From: CAZADA01 sp964636945
GTDB taxonomy: Bacteria; Pseudomonadota; Alphaproteobacteria; Caulobacterales; Maricaulaceae
Length of the DNA stretch: 39,492 bases
Direction of reading: 5' to 3'
Assembly (NCBI GenBank): GCA_964636945.1
Contig: CAZWVH010000025.1
Location: forward strand, 1 to 39,492
Below the pieces are notes generated by a model. That model had not been told where the DNA came from. It made no database searches and saw only the letters and a list, made by a program, of their open reading frames with translations. Below are positions 10,701 to 18,344 of this stretch, in pieces; position 1 is the first letter of the stretch, and each line of letters opens with the position of its first letter. Position numbers and translations under genes: made by a program.

Positions 10701-12642
10701 CGCCGATCTGGAGATTCTGACCACCGAAGAGCGCGAGCGTCTGCTGGTGCGCGGCAACGCCCGCAATACGCGTGAACGGCCGGTCATCCAAACCACAATT
10801 GGCGAATTTGAAGACACCGCTCGCCGTCACAAGCTTGCCCCCGCCGTACTGTGGGATGATCATTCGCTCAATTATGAAGATTTGAACGCTTATGCCGATC
10901 AAGTCGCAGCGGCGTTGCAAGAGTTCGGCGTCACGCGTGGCGAGTGCGTTGGCCTCTTGGCGACACGCTCTGCAGAAGCGATTGTTGCCATTTTGGGGGT
11001 TTGGAAGGCGGGTGGGGCTTATGTGCCGCTCGACCCCGCCTATCCTGAATCCCAGCTGAAATTCATGGCCAAAGATAGCGGTGCGCGGATTATTCTGGCT
11101 CAAGATGAGGCGCTTGATCTTGTGCCTGACTCCCGGACGCTTGCTGATACCGTTTTGAAACTCAGCGACATTGCCGGACCGTCCATCGATCCTGCGCCGC
11201 CGGCAACATCACCCGCCCAACCGCAAGACGCCGCCTATGTGATGTACACGTCCGGATCGACGGGCAAACCAAAAGGGGTTGTCGTCCCTCATCGCGGCAT
11301 TGTTCGGTTGGTGAAGGATCAGGCCGCCTTCACCATCGGCGCAGACGATGTGATGCTAGCCTGCGCGCCATTGGCGTTTGATCTGAGCACGCTGGAATTT
11401 TGGGCGCCCTTGCTCAATGGCGGCTGTGTTGCGGTGGTCCCGCAGGTCAAGCCAACATTGCTCGACATCACTCATGCCGTGGCCAAACACAAGGCCACCG
11501 CAGCTTGGTTCACCGCTGGATTGTTCAACGCACTGGTGGATGAAGTGGTTGATGGCCTCGCCCCGCTTCGTTTGATCATCACCGGCGGTGAGGCGGTGTC
11601 GGTGGATCACGCTCGGCGCGCCATCGCCGCTTTGCCCAACACCACAATCATGAATGGCTATGGGCCAACGGAAAACACCACCTTTACCACCACATCCGTT
11701 CTCAGCGACGGGACCTGGACTGAAGGATCGGCCCCCATTGGCGGAGCGTTATCGCGAACCACAGTCTTTGTATGCGATGAGAAGGCACAGCTGGTTCCTG
11801 ACGGCGTCGCGGGCGAATTGCTCACCGGCGGTGAAGGCGTGGCGCTCGGCTATCACAACCGCCCCGAACTGACGGCGGAACGGTTCACGCCCGATCCTTT
11901 CACCGACACTGGCGGTGTGCTGTACCACACCGGCGATTTGGTCCGCTGGAAAGGCGACAAGCTGGAATTTCTCGGCCGACAAGACTCCCAAGTGAAGATC
12001 AATGGCTATCGGGTTGAGTTGGGCGAGGTGGAGGCGGTGCTGAGCGAACATCCAGAGGTGATCGCCGCGCGGGCTTTTGTTGATACCGGCGCGTCGGGCG
12101 CGCGACGCTTAGCCGTGGCGGTCAAATCGTCCGCGTCCGAATCAAGGCTGCGTGACACCCTAACTGACTACATGCAAACCGCTCTGGCGCCGCACTTACA
12201 GCCCAAAGTTTTGCACGTGGTTGAAGAAATCCCCCTCAATACAAACGGCAAGTTTGATCCGAAAAAACTGCCCGATCCGGTCCAAGCCGCGGTCTTGCCC
12301 AAGGCGCCTCCAGCGGGACCAATCGAAGGCGCGCCAAGCACGCCCACTGAGAAGAAGTTAGCAGCCATCTGGCAGGATGTGTTGGGCCTGTCTGCAATCA
12401 ATATAGACCAGCACGTATTGGCGTTAGGCGCGGATTCGCTGCAGATTTTCCGCCTCGGCGTGCGATTTGCGTCAGAGGGAATCGCGCTTGAAGCGCGCCA
12501 TGTCTTGGCCCATCCCACGCTTCGAGACCTGGCCGCCTATTTTGATGGTCACAAGGACGGGGATGCGGAAATGGCCGCCGCTCCAAAGCTCAGCGATTTC
12601 CGCGGCCGCGCGCGACGTCGCCAAAAAGCTTCGACACGTTGA
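4711..12642 (+). CDS. Hybrid PKS-NRPS megasynthase KS-AT-ACP-AMT-C-A-PCP
   Basis: The 2643-residue protein has these domains in order. KS, about 14-440: Cys191, His327, His363. AT, about 540-860: GHSVGE with Ser638, and HAFH at 735-738, the malonyl-CoA signature. ACP, about 935-1010: Ser970. Class III PLP aminotransferase, about 1110-1540: Asp1369, Lys1397. C, about 1580-2010: intact HHIICDG at 1707-1713. A, about 2030-2515: specificity residues by eye D-L-L-W-I-T-G-T-F-K. PCP: Ser2576. There is no ketoreductase, dehydratase or methyltransferase. The module should extend the first aminoacyl unit with malonate, transaminate the beta-ketone, then couple the beta-amino acyl chain to a second amino acid. 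This resembles microcystin McyE without C-methylation, and iturin-type AMT modules. The true start is ATG 4711, overlapping the upstream stop; the frame stays open further upstream but that part is antisense to nothing useful. Confidence 0.95.
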   Translation: MTVQRDASQSLPSDAVAIVGMAGKFPGAPDIGAFWRNQLDGRVTISHFSDEELDDSFDDATRSDPNFVKARSVLDDADKFDAAFFAMYAREAALTDPQHRVFLEVCWHALENGGCDPNAFDGSIGVFGGSSMPTYLMNNQFADRAAAANFASHYQVGEYDKLVGSLPDALCTRVAYKLNLRGPAMTLQTACSTSLLAVSQACQSLLLYQCDAALAGGVSITFPQRRGYLSLDGGLASRDGVVRPFDKDASGTVFGHGAAAVLLKRLEDAVADGDRVYAIIRGSGVNNDGAQKVSFTGPSAQGQADAIAQAYAVADVEPRTVGFVETHGTATPLGDPIEFAGLVDVFGQEGDCVLGSGKATVGHLDAAAGVTGLIRAAMALHSETIPPMVNFTAPNPRMDLEHSPFRIVADATAWPRSAQPRRAGVSSFGVGGTNVHVVLEETPSACIAPAKRDDDGRIHVLPMSAHSEPILVQAAHDLAEALERDSDLALAATANTLQHSRARFVHRATIAAQTRAEAIAALRDISSSQTAANDDQSAPPVVFMFPGQGAQYPGMGLPLYQHEPVFRDWIDRGAEILKSPLGLDLRDLLHSEPPADEDTPHPIRSTVYAQPALFLTQYALAQTWMSYGVTPSAMIGHSVGELVAASLADVIAFDDALQLVAARAELMQSAPAGAMVSVRADTETVTALTDGSGMDLAAVNAPNLCVVAGPFDAADAFEKRLDQAGVAHRRLHTSHAFHSSMMDPVVDALRERAAAFRYGPAQLRYVSCVTGDWAGADAGASGEYWARHCREPVRFQAALETVTAEGRPALLEVGPGRTLATFAAQGLDRKRYAGVVTSMPDFADRLNDRKMFAEAVGRLWTLGIEPDWAKLAPGARVVAALPNYPFARERHWIDAPPRSAVMPSVLTAPNLPLSGDQNMPANQSPASSAAPMDKPDQLIALIAGLLQELSGQEVSASDADATFLELGFDSLFLGQVAQRVKRDYAIDVTFRQLLSTYPTIRKLAEMMDEHVPADHPKLSVAAATGAAHAMPELSALAQLPPGASGDAMALFQQHQAAMQNLFAQQLRALQGGGTPTGPIGSAAPALEPFSIDGPEAAQRDRFRMFKKGGADADAVTPKQQAFLDDLCRSISKRMAKSKAYVAKHRRVLADPRTAAGFRPEWKEAVFPIVFDKAKGSRIWDVDGNEFVDLVNGYGQTFFGHNPNFVIKALRAQEDRGFPIGPQSNLTGEVAERLSRMVGMERVTFCNTGSEAVMAAMRVARTVTGREVIVVFANDYHGQFDEVLVKAQRYGVPPVAMPIAPGIPRSSLSNMVVLPYGAPESLDWIRRSMDHIAAVIVEPVQSRHPELQPVEFLKSLREMTSEGGAAMVMDEIVTGFRTHPAGAQHLFGVKGDMATYGKVLGGGMPIGVLAGDARFMDALDGGDWHYGDVSVPEVAPTFFAGTFVRHPLVLAAALAVLKKLEAEGPALQERLTQRTSALVDQLNGLFAERELSLKTKTFSSWFITDVSVEGPLAASLFVALRQLGVNLQDGFPCFLTTEHSEADCQHIVKSFGIALDMLEEGEIIRPGAARETLTHGGPTETTLSQPQQEIWLAAQMGDMASCAFNESVTLRLHGHIDHSALSEALNDVVARHDALRAHFSRTGEQMHVLPALSMDLPHHMFRGDSEKQLKSFIADDARTPFDLVNGPLVRAALLSLADDEHALIFSAHHIICDGWSMGIILKDLEHAYRQRKAGSASSFDTPAASFAAHAGTPIDNAQDMKFWRDQFQTIPDLPELPTDRLRPAHKAYAGASYTHHLSEDLYRSVKSAGSKLGASLFTTLFSAFQIMVGKLSNANDVVVGVPIAGQSMLDEPSLVGHAVNFLPIRCAFSTNDSLGAHLMRAQECVLDALEHQNVTYAELVRELGVKRPPNRQPLTEIQFNLEKAAVNDDFAGVGATLSNNAKAAVHFDAFFNVTETPAGLRIDVDYSTELFDEATIERWIGNYGQVLLAIVSNADQSIADLEILTTEERERLLVRGNARNTRERPVIQTTIGEFEDTARRHKLAPAVLWDDHSLNYEDLNAYADQVAAALQEFGVTRGECVGLLATRSAEAIVAILGVWKAGGAYVPLDPAYPESQLKFMAKDSGARIILAQDEALDLVPDSRTLADTVLKLSDIAGPSIDPAPPATSPAQPQDAAYVMYTSGSTGKPKGVVVPHRGIVRLVKDQAAFTIGADDVMLACAPLAFDLSTLEFWAPLLNGGCVAVVPQVKPTLLDITHAVAKHKATAAWFTAGLFNALVDEVVDGLAPLRLIITGGEAVSVDHARRAIAALPNTTIMNGYGPTENTTFTTTSVLSDGTWTEGSAPIGGALSRTTVFVCDEKAQLVPDGVAGELLTGGEGVALGYHNRPELTAERFTPDPFTDTGGVLYHTGDLVRWKGDKLEFLGRQDSQVKINGYRVELGEVEAVLSEHPEVIAARAFVDTGASGARRLAVAVKSSASESRLRDTLTDYMQTALAPHLQPKVLHVVEEIPLNTNGKFDPKKLPDPVQAAVLPKAPPAGPIEGAPSTPTEKKLAAIWQDVLGLSAINIDQHVLALGADSLQIFRLGVRFASEGIALEARHVLAHPTLRDLAAYFDGHKDGDAEMAAAPKLSDFRGRARRRQKASTR

Positions 12643-12649
12643 GCGGATT

Positions 12650-14914
12650 ATGAACCAGTTTGTCACTCCCCATCACCCGGTCGATCTCGATCAACTCGAA
12701 CCGCTGCCTTGCACGACATACCAACAGCGGATTTGGGCTGACGCCATGCACGACCCTGACAATGTGGCGGTATTGGCGGCCTTTCGCTGGCGTGTCAAAG
12801 GGCCGATCACGACGGAGCTCCTCGAACACGCGCTCAATGCCCTTGTGGCGCGGCACGAAGTTTTGCGCACCATCTTCCAGGACCTCGGCGAAGGTGTGAG
12901 ACAATTGGTTTTACCTCGCTTGGATTTGCCCATAGAGGCGATCGACATCTCGACTCTTAGCGCGGAACTTCAATCGCAAAGGCTGGACGAACTTGGTCTT
13001 AATGAAGCGCGCAAGCCGATGAATGTGTCGACCGGCCCCCTCATCCGCGCCCTGCTTGTGACCTGCGGGCCTAATGACGCCATGCTGCATCTGACCTTGC
13101 ATTCCCTGGTGGCTGATGGATGGTCGATCGGCTTGTTGATGGATGAACTGGGCCGCGAACTGCAAGCTGCGTCACATGGCGAACAGCTCGACCTTCCCGA
13201 ACCAGAACTGCACTACGCCGATTATGCGCTCTGGCAAGAAGAGTTACTCGAGAGCGGCGCTCTCAACGATGAGCGCAATTACTGGGCCAAGCAATTGTCG
13301 AACTTGACGAGATTTAGCCCGCCCACAGATCACGAACGGCCGCAGCGTCGCTCGGGCGCCAGTTTCATTCGCTCTATGGTCGTTCCCGAGGATGTCAGTG
13401 CGGCGCTCGACGCCCTCACGGCGAAGACCCGCTATACCCATAATACCATCTTATCCGCGGCCATCGCCGCAGTAATGCATGTCATTTCCGGCGCCCGCGA
13501 CATTCAAATCGGCGCGCATGTGGCCGGCCGCTCACAGCCCGAATTGGAGCCTGTGATCGGCCCGGTCTATAACCCCGTCATCTTTCGGTATTTGGTCAAT
13601 GGCGATCCCACCATCGCCGCCTTTGCCGAGTACGTCCAAGGCGTAGCCGAAGGCGTGTTGGCCCACCAGCAATTGCCTTACGAAAAAGTGCTGGATCTGA
13701 TGGGCAGTCCGGCCAAGCCCGGTGATCAACCCGTGTGCCTGATCAACGCCAATTATCAGAAACTCTATATCTCCCAGACCGATGGGCAATCGTACGATCC
13801 GTTCGACATTGTATCTATCCCGTCCCTGCCCTGCGGGCCGATTTGGGATCTCAATTTCTTCATGGTGGATCGCAATGATGGCCGCCGCCTATCCTGCGAG
13901 GGGGACGGCGATCTTTATGAGCACGAAACCATTGATGAGTTGCTCGATGCGGTGGTGACCGTGATCCGCACCCTTTACAAATCACCGCAAACCAAGTTGT
14001 CCGAGTTGAGTTTGCCTATCGCCTTGAGATTCAGCAACGCGATCACAGCTTCGGGCCCAACGACACACGGACTGCTCGGCCGCGCGGGCGCCAAAGTTAT
14101 GCGCCTGGACGACGGCGCTGCGCAGGCCAATCCTTTTATCGTGATCAACGACGCCGGTCGCTATCTGGATATGGCCAAAGTTATTGGCGAACAGCGCCCC
14201 ATGTATTGCGCGCAGCTCTATGATGCATTTCGCCCCGAACCCTTCCATGAGCGTCCGTTTCAAGACATCGCCAGCGAAGTGGTCGAGTTGGTGCGTTCCC
14301 AACAACCACGGGGACCTTATGCCCTTGGCGGATTTTGCGTGGCGGGATGCCTTGCCTATGAGGCCGCCCGCCAATTGCAAGACGATGGTGAAGAGATTGC
14401 GTTTGTCGCCATTTTCGACAGCTGGGCGCCGCGTTTCATTTTTAATGGCCCGGCTTGGCGCAAAGAATTCATCTTGCGCTCATACAAGTTGAACGACCGG
14501 CAGTGGCAATTGCGACGTTTGCGGCGCAATCAAATGACGACGAGCCAGTGGCTACACTCATTCTCCCTGCTCGAAAAACTGGGACTACTCAAATTGTTGC
14601 GTAAGTTTGGGATGAAGAAAACCGATCTTCCCGCCGATCCTTTTGGGCACCCTTGGTTCCAAGACAGTCTTCAAGACAAGAAGATGCAGTGGACCCCGCC
14701 GGACGTGGACTTTGACGTGCTGCTCGTGCGCAGCCAGGAACTCAGGCATCCCTTGCTCAATCACTTTAAATTCGGCTGGCCCCAGCACGCCAAAGGGCGT
14801 TTGTCCATTCTCGATGTCCCAGGCGATCACTGGCTCGCGCTGGACAAATCGAATGGCGCGCTGATCGGCCAAAAAATCAATGCCATGTTCGAGGCGCGTC
14901 AGCTGGAGGCATGA
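12650..14914 (+). CDS. Terminal condensation-like plus thioesterase protein (C*-TE)
   Basis: The 754-residue protein starts with a condensation-type domain (about 10-440), with typical blocks such as YADYALWQEELLES and an N-containing GPVYNPVIFR strand. The active-site motif reads H151-S152-L-V-A-D-G, so the second, catalytic histidine of HHxxxDG is serine. No carrier domain follows. From about residue 490 an alpha/beta-hydrolase thioesterase begins. Its nucleophile elbow is GGFCVAG with Cys563 in the place of serine, the likely Asp is D590 (FDSWAP) and the His is H727 (GDHW). It should release the product from the PCP of the preceding megasynthase in trans by hydrolysis or cyclisation. The gene starts 7 bases after the megasynthase stop and overlaps the next gene as ATGA. 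Confidence 0.9.
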   Translation: MNQFVTPHHPVDLDQLEPLPCTTYQQRIWADAMHDPDNVAVLAAFRWRVKGPITTELLEHALNALVARHEVLRTIFQDLGEGVRQLVLPRLDLPIEAIDISTLSAELQSQRLDELGLNEARKPMNVSTGPLIRALLVTCGPNDAMLHLTLHSLVADGWSIGLLMDELGRELQAASHGEQLDLPEPELHYADYALWQEELLESGALNDERNYWAKQLSNLTRFSPPTDHERPQRRSGASFIRSMVVPEDVSAALDALTAKTRYTHNTILSAAIAAVMHVISGARDIQIGAHVAGRSQPELEPVIGPVYNPVIFRYLVNGDPTIAAFAEYVQGVAEGVLAHQQLPYEKVLDLMGSPAKPGDQPVCLINANYQKLYISQTDGQSYDPFDIVSIPSLPCGPIWDLNFFMVDRNDGRRLSCEGDGDLYEHETIDELLDAVVTVIRTLYKSPQTKLSELSLPIALRFSNAITASGPTTHGLLGRAGAKVMRLDDGAAQANPFIVINDAGRYLDMAKVIGEQRPMYCAQLYDAFRPEPFHERPFQDIASEVVELVRSQQPRGPYALGGFCVAGCLAYEAARQLQDDGEEIAFVAIFDSWAPRFIFNGPAWRKEFILRSYKLNDRQWQLRRLRRNQMTTSQWLHSFSLLEKLGLLKLLRKFGMKKTDLPADPFGHPWFQDSLQDKKMQWTPPDVDFDVLLVRSQELRHPLLNHFKFGWPQHAKGRLSILDVPGDHWLALDKSNGALIGQKINAMFEARQLEA

Positions 14915-16062
14915 CATTGGCCGGGCGCAATGTAACGGTTCGCGCCGCAACGCTGGTCTGCCTTTGTGTCGTCGTGTTGCTCGTCGCGTTGGAGGCGTTG
15001 TTCATGCTTCGAAATTTCGACACGCCGCAGCCGGGACCATTTGGTTATGATCGGTTGGAATTGACGTTGCACCACCCTGATGGATCATCACCGGATATTC
15101 CGCCCGAAATTCCCGCCTTGCTTTATTATCCAACGGCCGAAGGACAAGCCCAGCTCGCGAGCGGCCAGTTTCCGTTGATCGTGCATAGCCCCGGTTGGGG
15201 CGCGAGCCGCCACACTAACCAACAATTGCTGACCTTCCTCACCAGTCATGGCTATGTGGTGCTATCCATCGATGACGTGAAGCTTAATGGCGCGTGGAGT
15301 GGCCAGTCATCGCAAGCGCGCGCCATCCAGGAAATGCCTTACGCTCTCACCTCGCCAAAGGGATTGGGTGAGGACATTCGCCGGTTCGATCAGCGGACGC
15401 AGGCCCAGGGACGAAAAATCAGCGCCGCCCTCACTGCATTAGAGCGCCTTGCGCAGTCGCATTCTTCAGAGCCGCTTTCGCTCATTGCACGCTTTGATCA
15501 CGTCGCCGGCGTGGGATTTTCGTTCGGCGGAACGGCCCTGGCGCATTTGTGTTCCATCGACCCGCGATTGGTCAGTGTTGTGAATTTAGACGGCGGACAT
15601 TGGGGTCGTGGGGCGGATGCTGTGCCTTGCGCCTATCTCATGATTTATGGACTCGACTCCTTGCCGAACAGTCAGCCCGAGCACCAACGGACCCTCCATG
15701 GGCGTCGTGAACAGCAGATGATCATTCGCGATCTGCAACTGGTTCGACGCCACATCTCGAATGACAACACATTTGTGGCGTTGTTTCCCACCGCCCGTCA
15801 TGGCCAGTTTGCCGACGCACCAACTCCTTCTCTGTTGCGCAGGGTTTTGGGCGGTGGTCGAAGCGCAAAGCAATCGTCAGTGATCCACGCCATGAGGAAC
15901 GCGTTCACGCTACACTTTCTTCACGCTTATCTCCCGACGGATGGAGACCCCACTTCATTCGATCCGCCGCTAGACCCAGCACTCGCGCAACGCCTGACAT
16001 TGGACTCGGCGATGTTGAACCAATGGAAGGATTATCCCATCCCATTAGGCCACACGGACTAG
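14911..16062 (+). CDS. Membrane-anchored alpha/beta hydrolase, PAF-acetylhydrolase / dienelactone hydrolase-like
   Basis: The 383-residue protein begins with an uncleaved-looking hydrophobic anchor (about residues 11-33), so the enzyme body should face the periplasm. An oxyanion-type strand (PLIVHSPGWG) is followed by the nucleophile elbow GVGFSFGG with Ser204. Asp227 (NLDGG) and His297 (ARHGQF) complete a plausible triad. The fold and motif spacing resemble bacterial relatives of platelet-activating-factor acetylhydrolase. Its ATG overlaps the stop of the C*-TE gene, so it is translationally coupled to the NRPS operon. Likely roles are removing an acyl or ester group during export, or inactivating the product for self-protection; neither is proved by the sequence. 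It is convergent with the phosphopantetheinyl transferase gene 24 bases away. Confidence 0.8.
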   Translation: MTLAGRNVTVRAATLVCLCVVVLLVALEALFMLRNFDTPQPGPFGYDRLELTLHHPDGSSPDIPPEIPALLYYPTAEGQAQLASGQFPLIVHSPGWGASRHTNQQLLTFLTSHGYVVLSIDDVKLNGAWSGQSSQARAIQEMPYALTSPKGLGEDIRRFDQRTQAQGRKISAALTALERLAQSHSSEPLSLIARFDHVAGVGFSFGGTALAHLCSIDPRLVSVVNLDGGHWGRGADAVPCAYLMIYGLDSLPNSQPEHQRTLHGRREQQMIIRDLQLVRRHISNDNTFVALFPTARHGQFADAPTPSLLRRVLGGGRSAKQSSVIHAMRNAFTLHFLHAYLPTDGDPTSFDPPLDPALAQRLTLDSAMLNQWKDYPIPLGHTD

Positions 16063-16086
16063 TTTGGGCCATCCGTCTTGCCGTCC

Positions 16087-16758
16087 TTAGCCGACCACAT
16101 CCAATGTCACACTTGGCCGCGACTGTGGTCCGATCACAGCGACGAACCCGCAAACATCCGGCGCTGGCTTGATTGGGGCCAACCAGATTGGATCGGAAAC
16201 CTTGAACTCATCGGGTAGTGATTGAAGCTGCCAATGTTGGCCAATCCGCTCGACTGTTACGGTGCATGGATCAACGAACAGACCTACTCCGACAGCCTTA
16301 AGCACCGCCTCTTTGGCCGTCCAATACTCTAATAGAGTTGAGTTTTGAAGGGGCTCGTCCACCATGCGCCATTGATCGCGTTCGGCAGGCGACAATATGC
16401 TCGTTGCAAGGGATGTGACCGGACGGTCTTCACCCTCAATGTCCACGCCGACCTCCCAGGTATCGCTGAACGTAAGGACCGCCCATGTCCGCGTGTGGCT
16501 CAGATTTAAATGCGCGCGACCGGTCTTCAACTGCGGTTTGCCGTGCGGACCACGGCTAAACTCCAGCTGTTTTGCGGGGACGCCCAAGCGTTCGGCCAAG
16601 CGGCGGCGCACGCCATAATGCGCCTTGAGATATCTTAGGCGATGGTCCGCCTGGGCAAAGCGATCCGCGCGGGCAAGCTCCTCTTCCGACAGGATATCGG
16701 CATAATCCGGCTGAAGGGGAGCCGGCTGGTCAATGCGCCACGCCACACACTCGATCAA
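16087..16758 (-). CDS. Sfp-type 4'-phosphopantetheinyl transferase
   Basis: The 223-residue length fits Sfp/Gsp/HetI enzymes, which transfer phosphopantetheine from CoA to the serine of carrier domains. Visible motifs are GPHGKP at 70-75, NLSH at 85-88, GVDIE at 104-108 (metal-binding Asp and Glu) and WTAKEAVLKAVG at 146-157. Three carrier domains in the adjacent operon (one ACP and two PCPs) are obvious substrates. It lies on the opposite strand, convergent with the hydrolase gene, so it is expressed from its own promoter, probably in the 122 bases between it and the divergent flippase gene. Confidence 0.93.
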   Translation of the reverse strand: MIECVAWRIDQPAPLQPDYADILSEEELARADRFAQADHRLRYLKAHYGVRRRLAERLGVPAKQLEFSRGPHGKPQLKTGRAHLNLSHTRTWAVLTFSDTWEVGVDIEGEDRPVTSLATSILSPAERDQWRMVDEPLQNSTLLEYWTAKEAVLKAVGVGLFVDPCTVTVERIGQHWQLQSLPDEFKVSDPIWLAPIKPAPDVCGFVAVIGPQSRPSVTLDVVG

Positions 16759-16880
16759 ATTTCAGATCTCCTGGTCAATCTCCCCCCAACCTTTCGCGAT
16801 TTTGCCCGCCGTGCATAGAACTCGCGACAGACCTTAGCCCCTGGATTACGATGCCGTCGCGGCGTTTGCGAGATTAACTC

Positions 16881-18344
16881 ATGAGTTTCAAAACCACTGT
16901 TACCGGCCGTAAAGTGGCGATGGGTGCGTTTTGGGGAACCCTGGAGTCGCTGACCCGTCAGGCGCTCACCTTGATCATATTCCTCATCCTCGCCAAGCAG
17001 CTGGGCCCTGAGGCCTATGGCGTGGTGAGTGTGGCGCTGGCGCTCGCCACTTTGGCGCAGATCATCGTGACGCGCGGCATGCCTGAAGTCGCTCAACGCC
17101 GCCAGGACTTCACTGACGAGGATTTCGACACGGCCCATTGGTACACCGTGGGCGTGGGACTTGCGGGATCACTCGTCGTGCTCGGCCTCAGTTGGCCATT
17201 GGCGAAATTGGTGGGTGACCCGCGCGTCGCCCCGGTTACGGCCGTATTGAGCACAACGGTCATCTTTGCCGCCTATGCCGCCGTGCCCACAGTTATTCTA
17301 CGCCGGCAAATGCGCATTGGCGTTTTCGCCCTGCGCACAACCATGTCCACGGTCATCGCCGGCGCCATTGCACTGACAATGGTCTATTTAGGCGCGGGAT
17401 TGTGGTCACTTGTCGCCTATCACTTTCTTCGATTTGGCTTGTCGACCATCTTGCTGGCCCTGCTTGTCGGTTGGACGCCACAAATGCGGTTTTCCTTGGC
17501 CACAGCCAAGACCGTCACCTCAGAAAGCGCCAATTTTATCGGGCAGGGCTTTGCATCCAGCGGCGGGATGGAGCTGGTCAAAATCGTCATTGGGACCATG
17601 CTGGGCGCCACGGCTGTCGGCATTTACACCGTGGCATTGCGGCTCCTGGATTTTGTGACCGAGGTGATTGTCATGCCCGTGGTGCGCATGGGGATAATCT
17701 CGTTTCCGGCGGTTCACGCGGACACAAACCGGTTCAATCAGCTCTTCACCAACTTTACGACATTGACCGCGCTTGTCGCCCTTCCCGCGTTCATTGGGCT
17801 GTCAATGATCAGCCCAATCTACATCCCTCTCTTATTTGGCGCACAGTGGGAAGTTGCGATCGCAACCGCCATGATCGCGGGATTTATCGGCATTGATCGT
17901 TGCTTCAACATGTTCGGTGTCGCCGCATTGAACGCCACGGGCCATGCAGGAGCGGTCTTTCGTTGGACCCTATGGGAATTGTTTTTGGGCCCAATTGCGG
18001 TTGCCGTGGGCGCGCTCTATTCATTGGAACTTGCCGCAATGATGCGTGTGCCGGTGGGCCTGCTATTGCTGATTCCCCTGTACATGATTGTCCAGCGCCG
18101 CACGTCGATCCGCATCGCCCAGTCGGCCAGATCTGTGGGACGCATTGGCATAAGCGTATTGACCCTGGTCATTGCTATCCTGGCTTGGCGGCATTCACCC
18201 TTCCATCCGTCCACGCCGCTCATTCAACTCGTCACAACCATGGGTGTGGGCGCGCTTGCTTATGGAGTTGGCTTGGTCGTCTTTGCGCGTCCGGTGGTGA
18301 TTGAAGCGTGGACCACATTGGGCCGGATCCGACGTCAGCAATAA
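16881..18344 (+). CDS. MOP-type flippase (Wzx-like polysaccharide translocase)
   Basis: The 487-residue protein is hydrophobic throughout, with an estimated 12-14 membrane segments. Its N-terminus (GAFWGTLESLTRQALTLIIF, then LAKQLGPEAYGVVSVALAL) is typical of the polysaccharide synthesis / Wzx-WzxC branch of the MOP superfamily. Such proteins flip undecaprenyl-linked oligosaccharides, and related MOP proteins export lipids or drugs. It is divergent from the phosphopantetheinyl transferase and on the same strand as the glycosyltransferase 310 bases downstream. Either it belongs to a small glycan locus placed beside the NRPS genes, or it exports the NRPS product or a lipid-linked form. The sequence does not decide between them. 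Confidence 0.87.
   Translation: MSFKTTVTGRKVAMGAFWGTLESLTRQALTLIIFLILAKQLGPEAYGVVSVALALATLAQIIVTRGMPEVAQRRQDFTDEDFDTAHWYTVGVGLAGSLVVLGLSWPLAKLVGDPRVAPVTAVLSTTVIFAAYAAVPTVILRRQMRIGVFALRTTMSTVIAGAIALTMVYLGAGLWSLVAYHFLRFGLSTILLALLVGWTPQMRFSLATAKTVTSESANFIGQGFASSGGMELVKIVIGTMLGATAVGIYTVALRLLDFVTEVIVMPVVRMGIISFPAVHADTNRFNQLFTNFTTLTALVALPAFIGLSMISPIYIPLLFGAQWEVAIATAMIAGFIGIDRCFNMFGVAALNATGHAGAVFRWTLWELFLGPIAVAVGALYSLELAAMMRVPVGLLLLIPLYMIVQRRTSIRIAQSARSVGRIGISVLTLVIAILAWRHSPFHPSTPLIQLVTTMGVGALAYGVGLVVFARPVVIEAWTTLGRIRRQQ

Noticed and set aside
10414..11103. A 229-codon open frame on the minus strand inside the megasynthase gene
   Set aside because: It is antisense to conserved C and A domain sequence, has no recognisable fold and reflects the codon bias of the GC-rich plus-strand gene.
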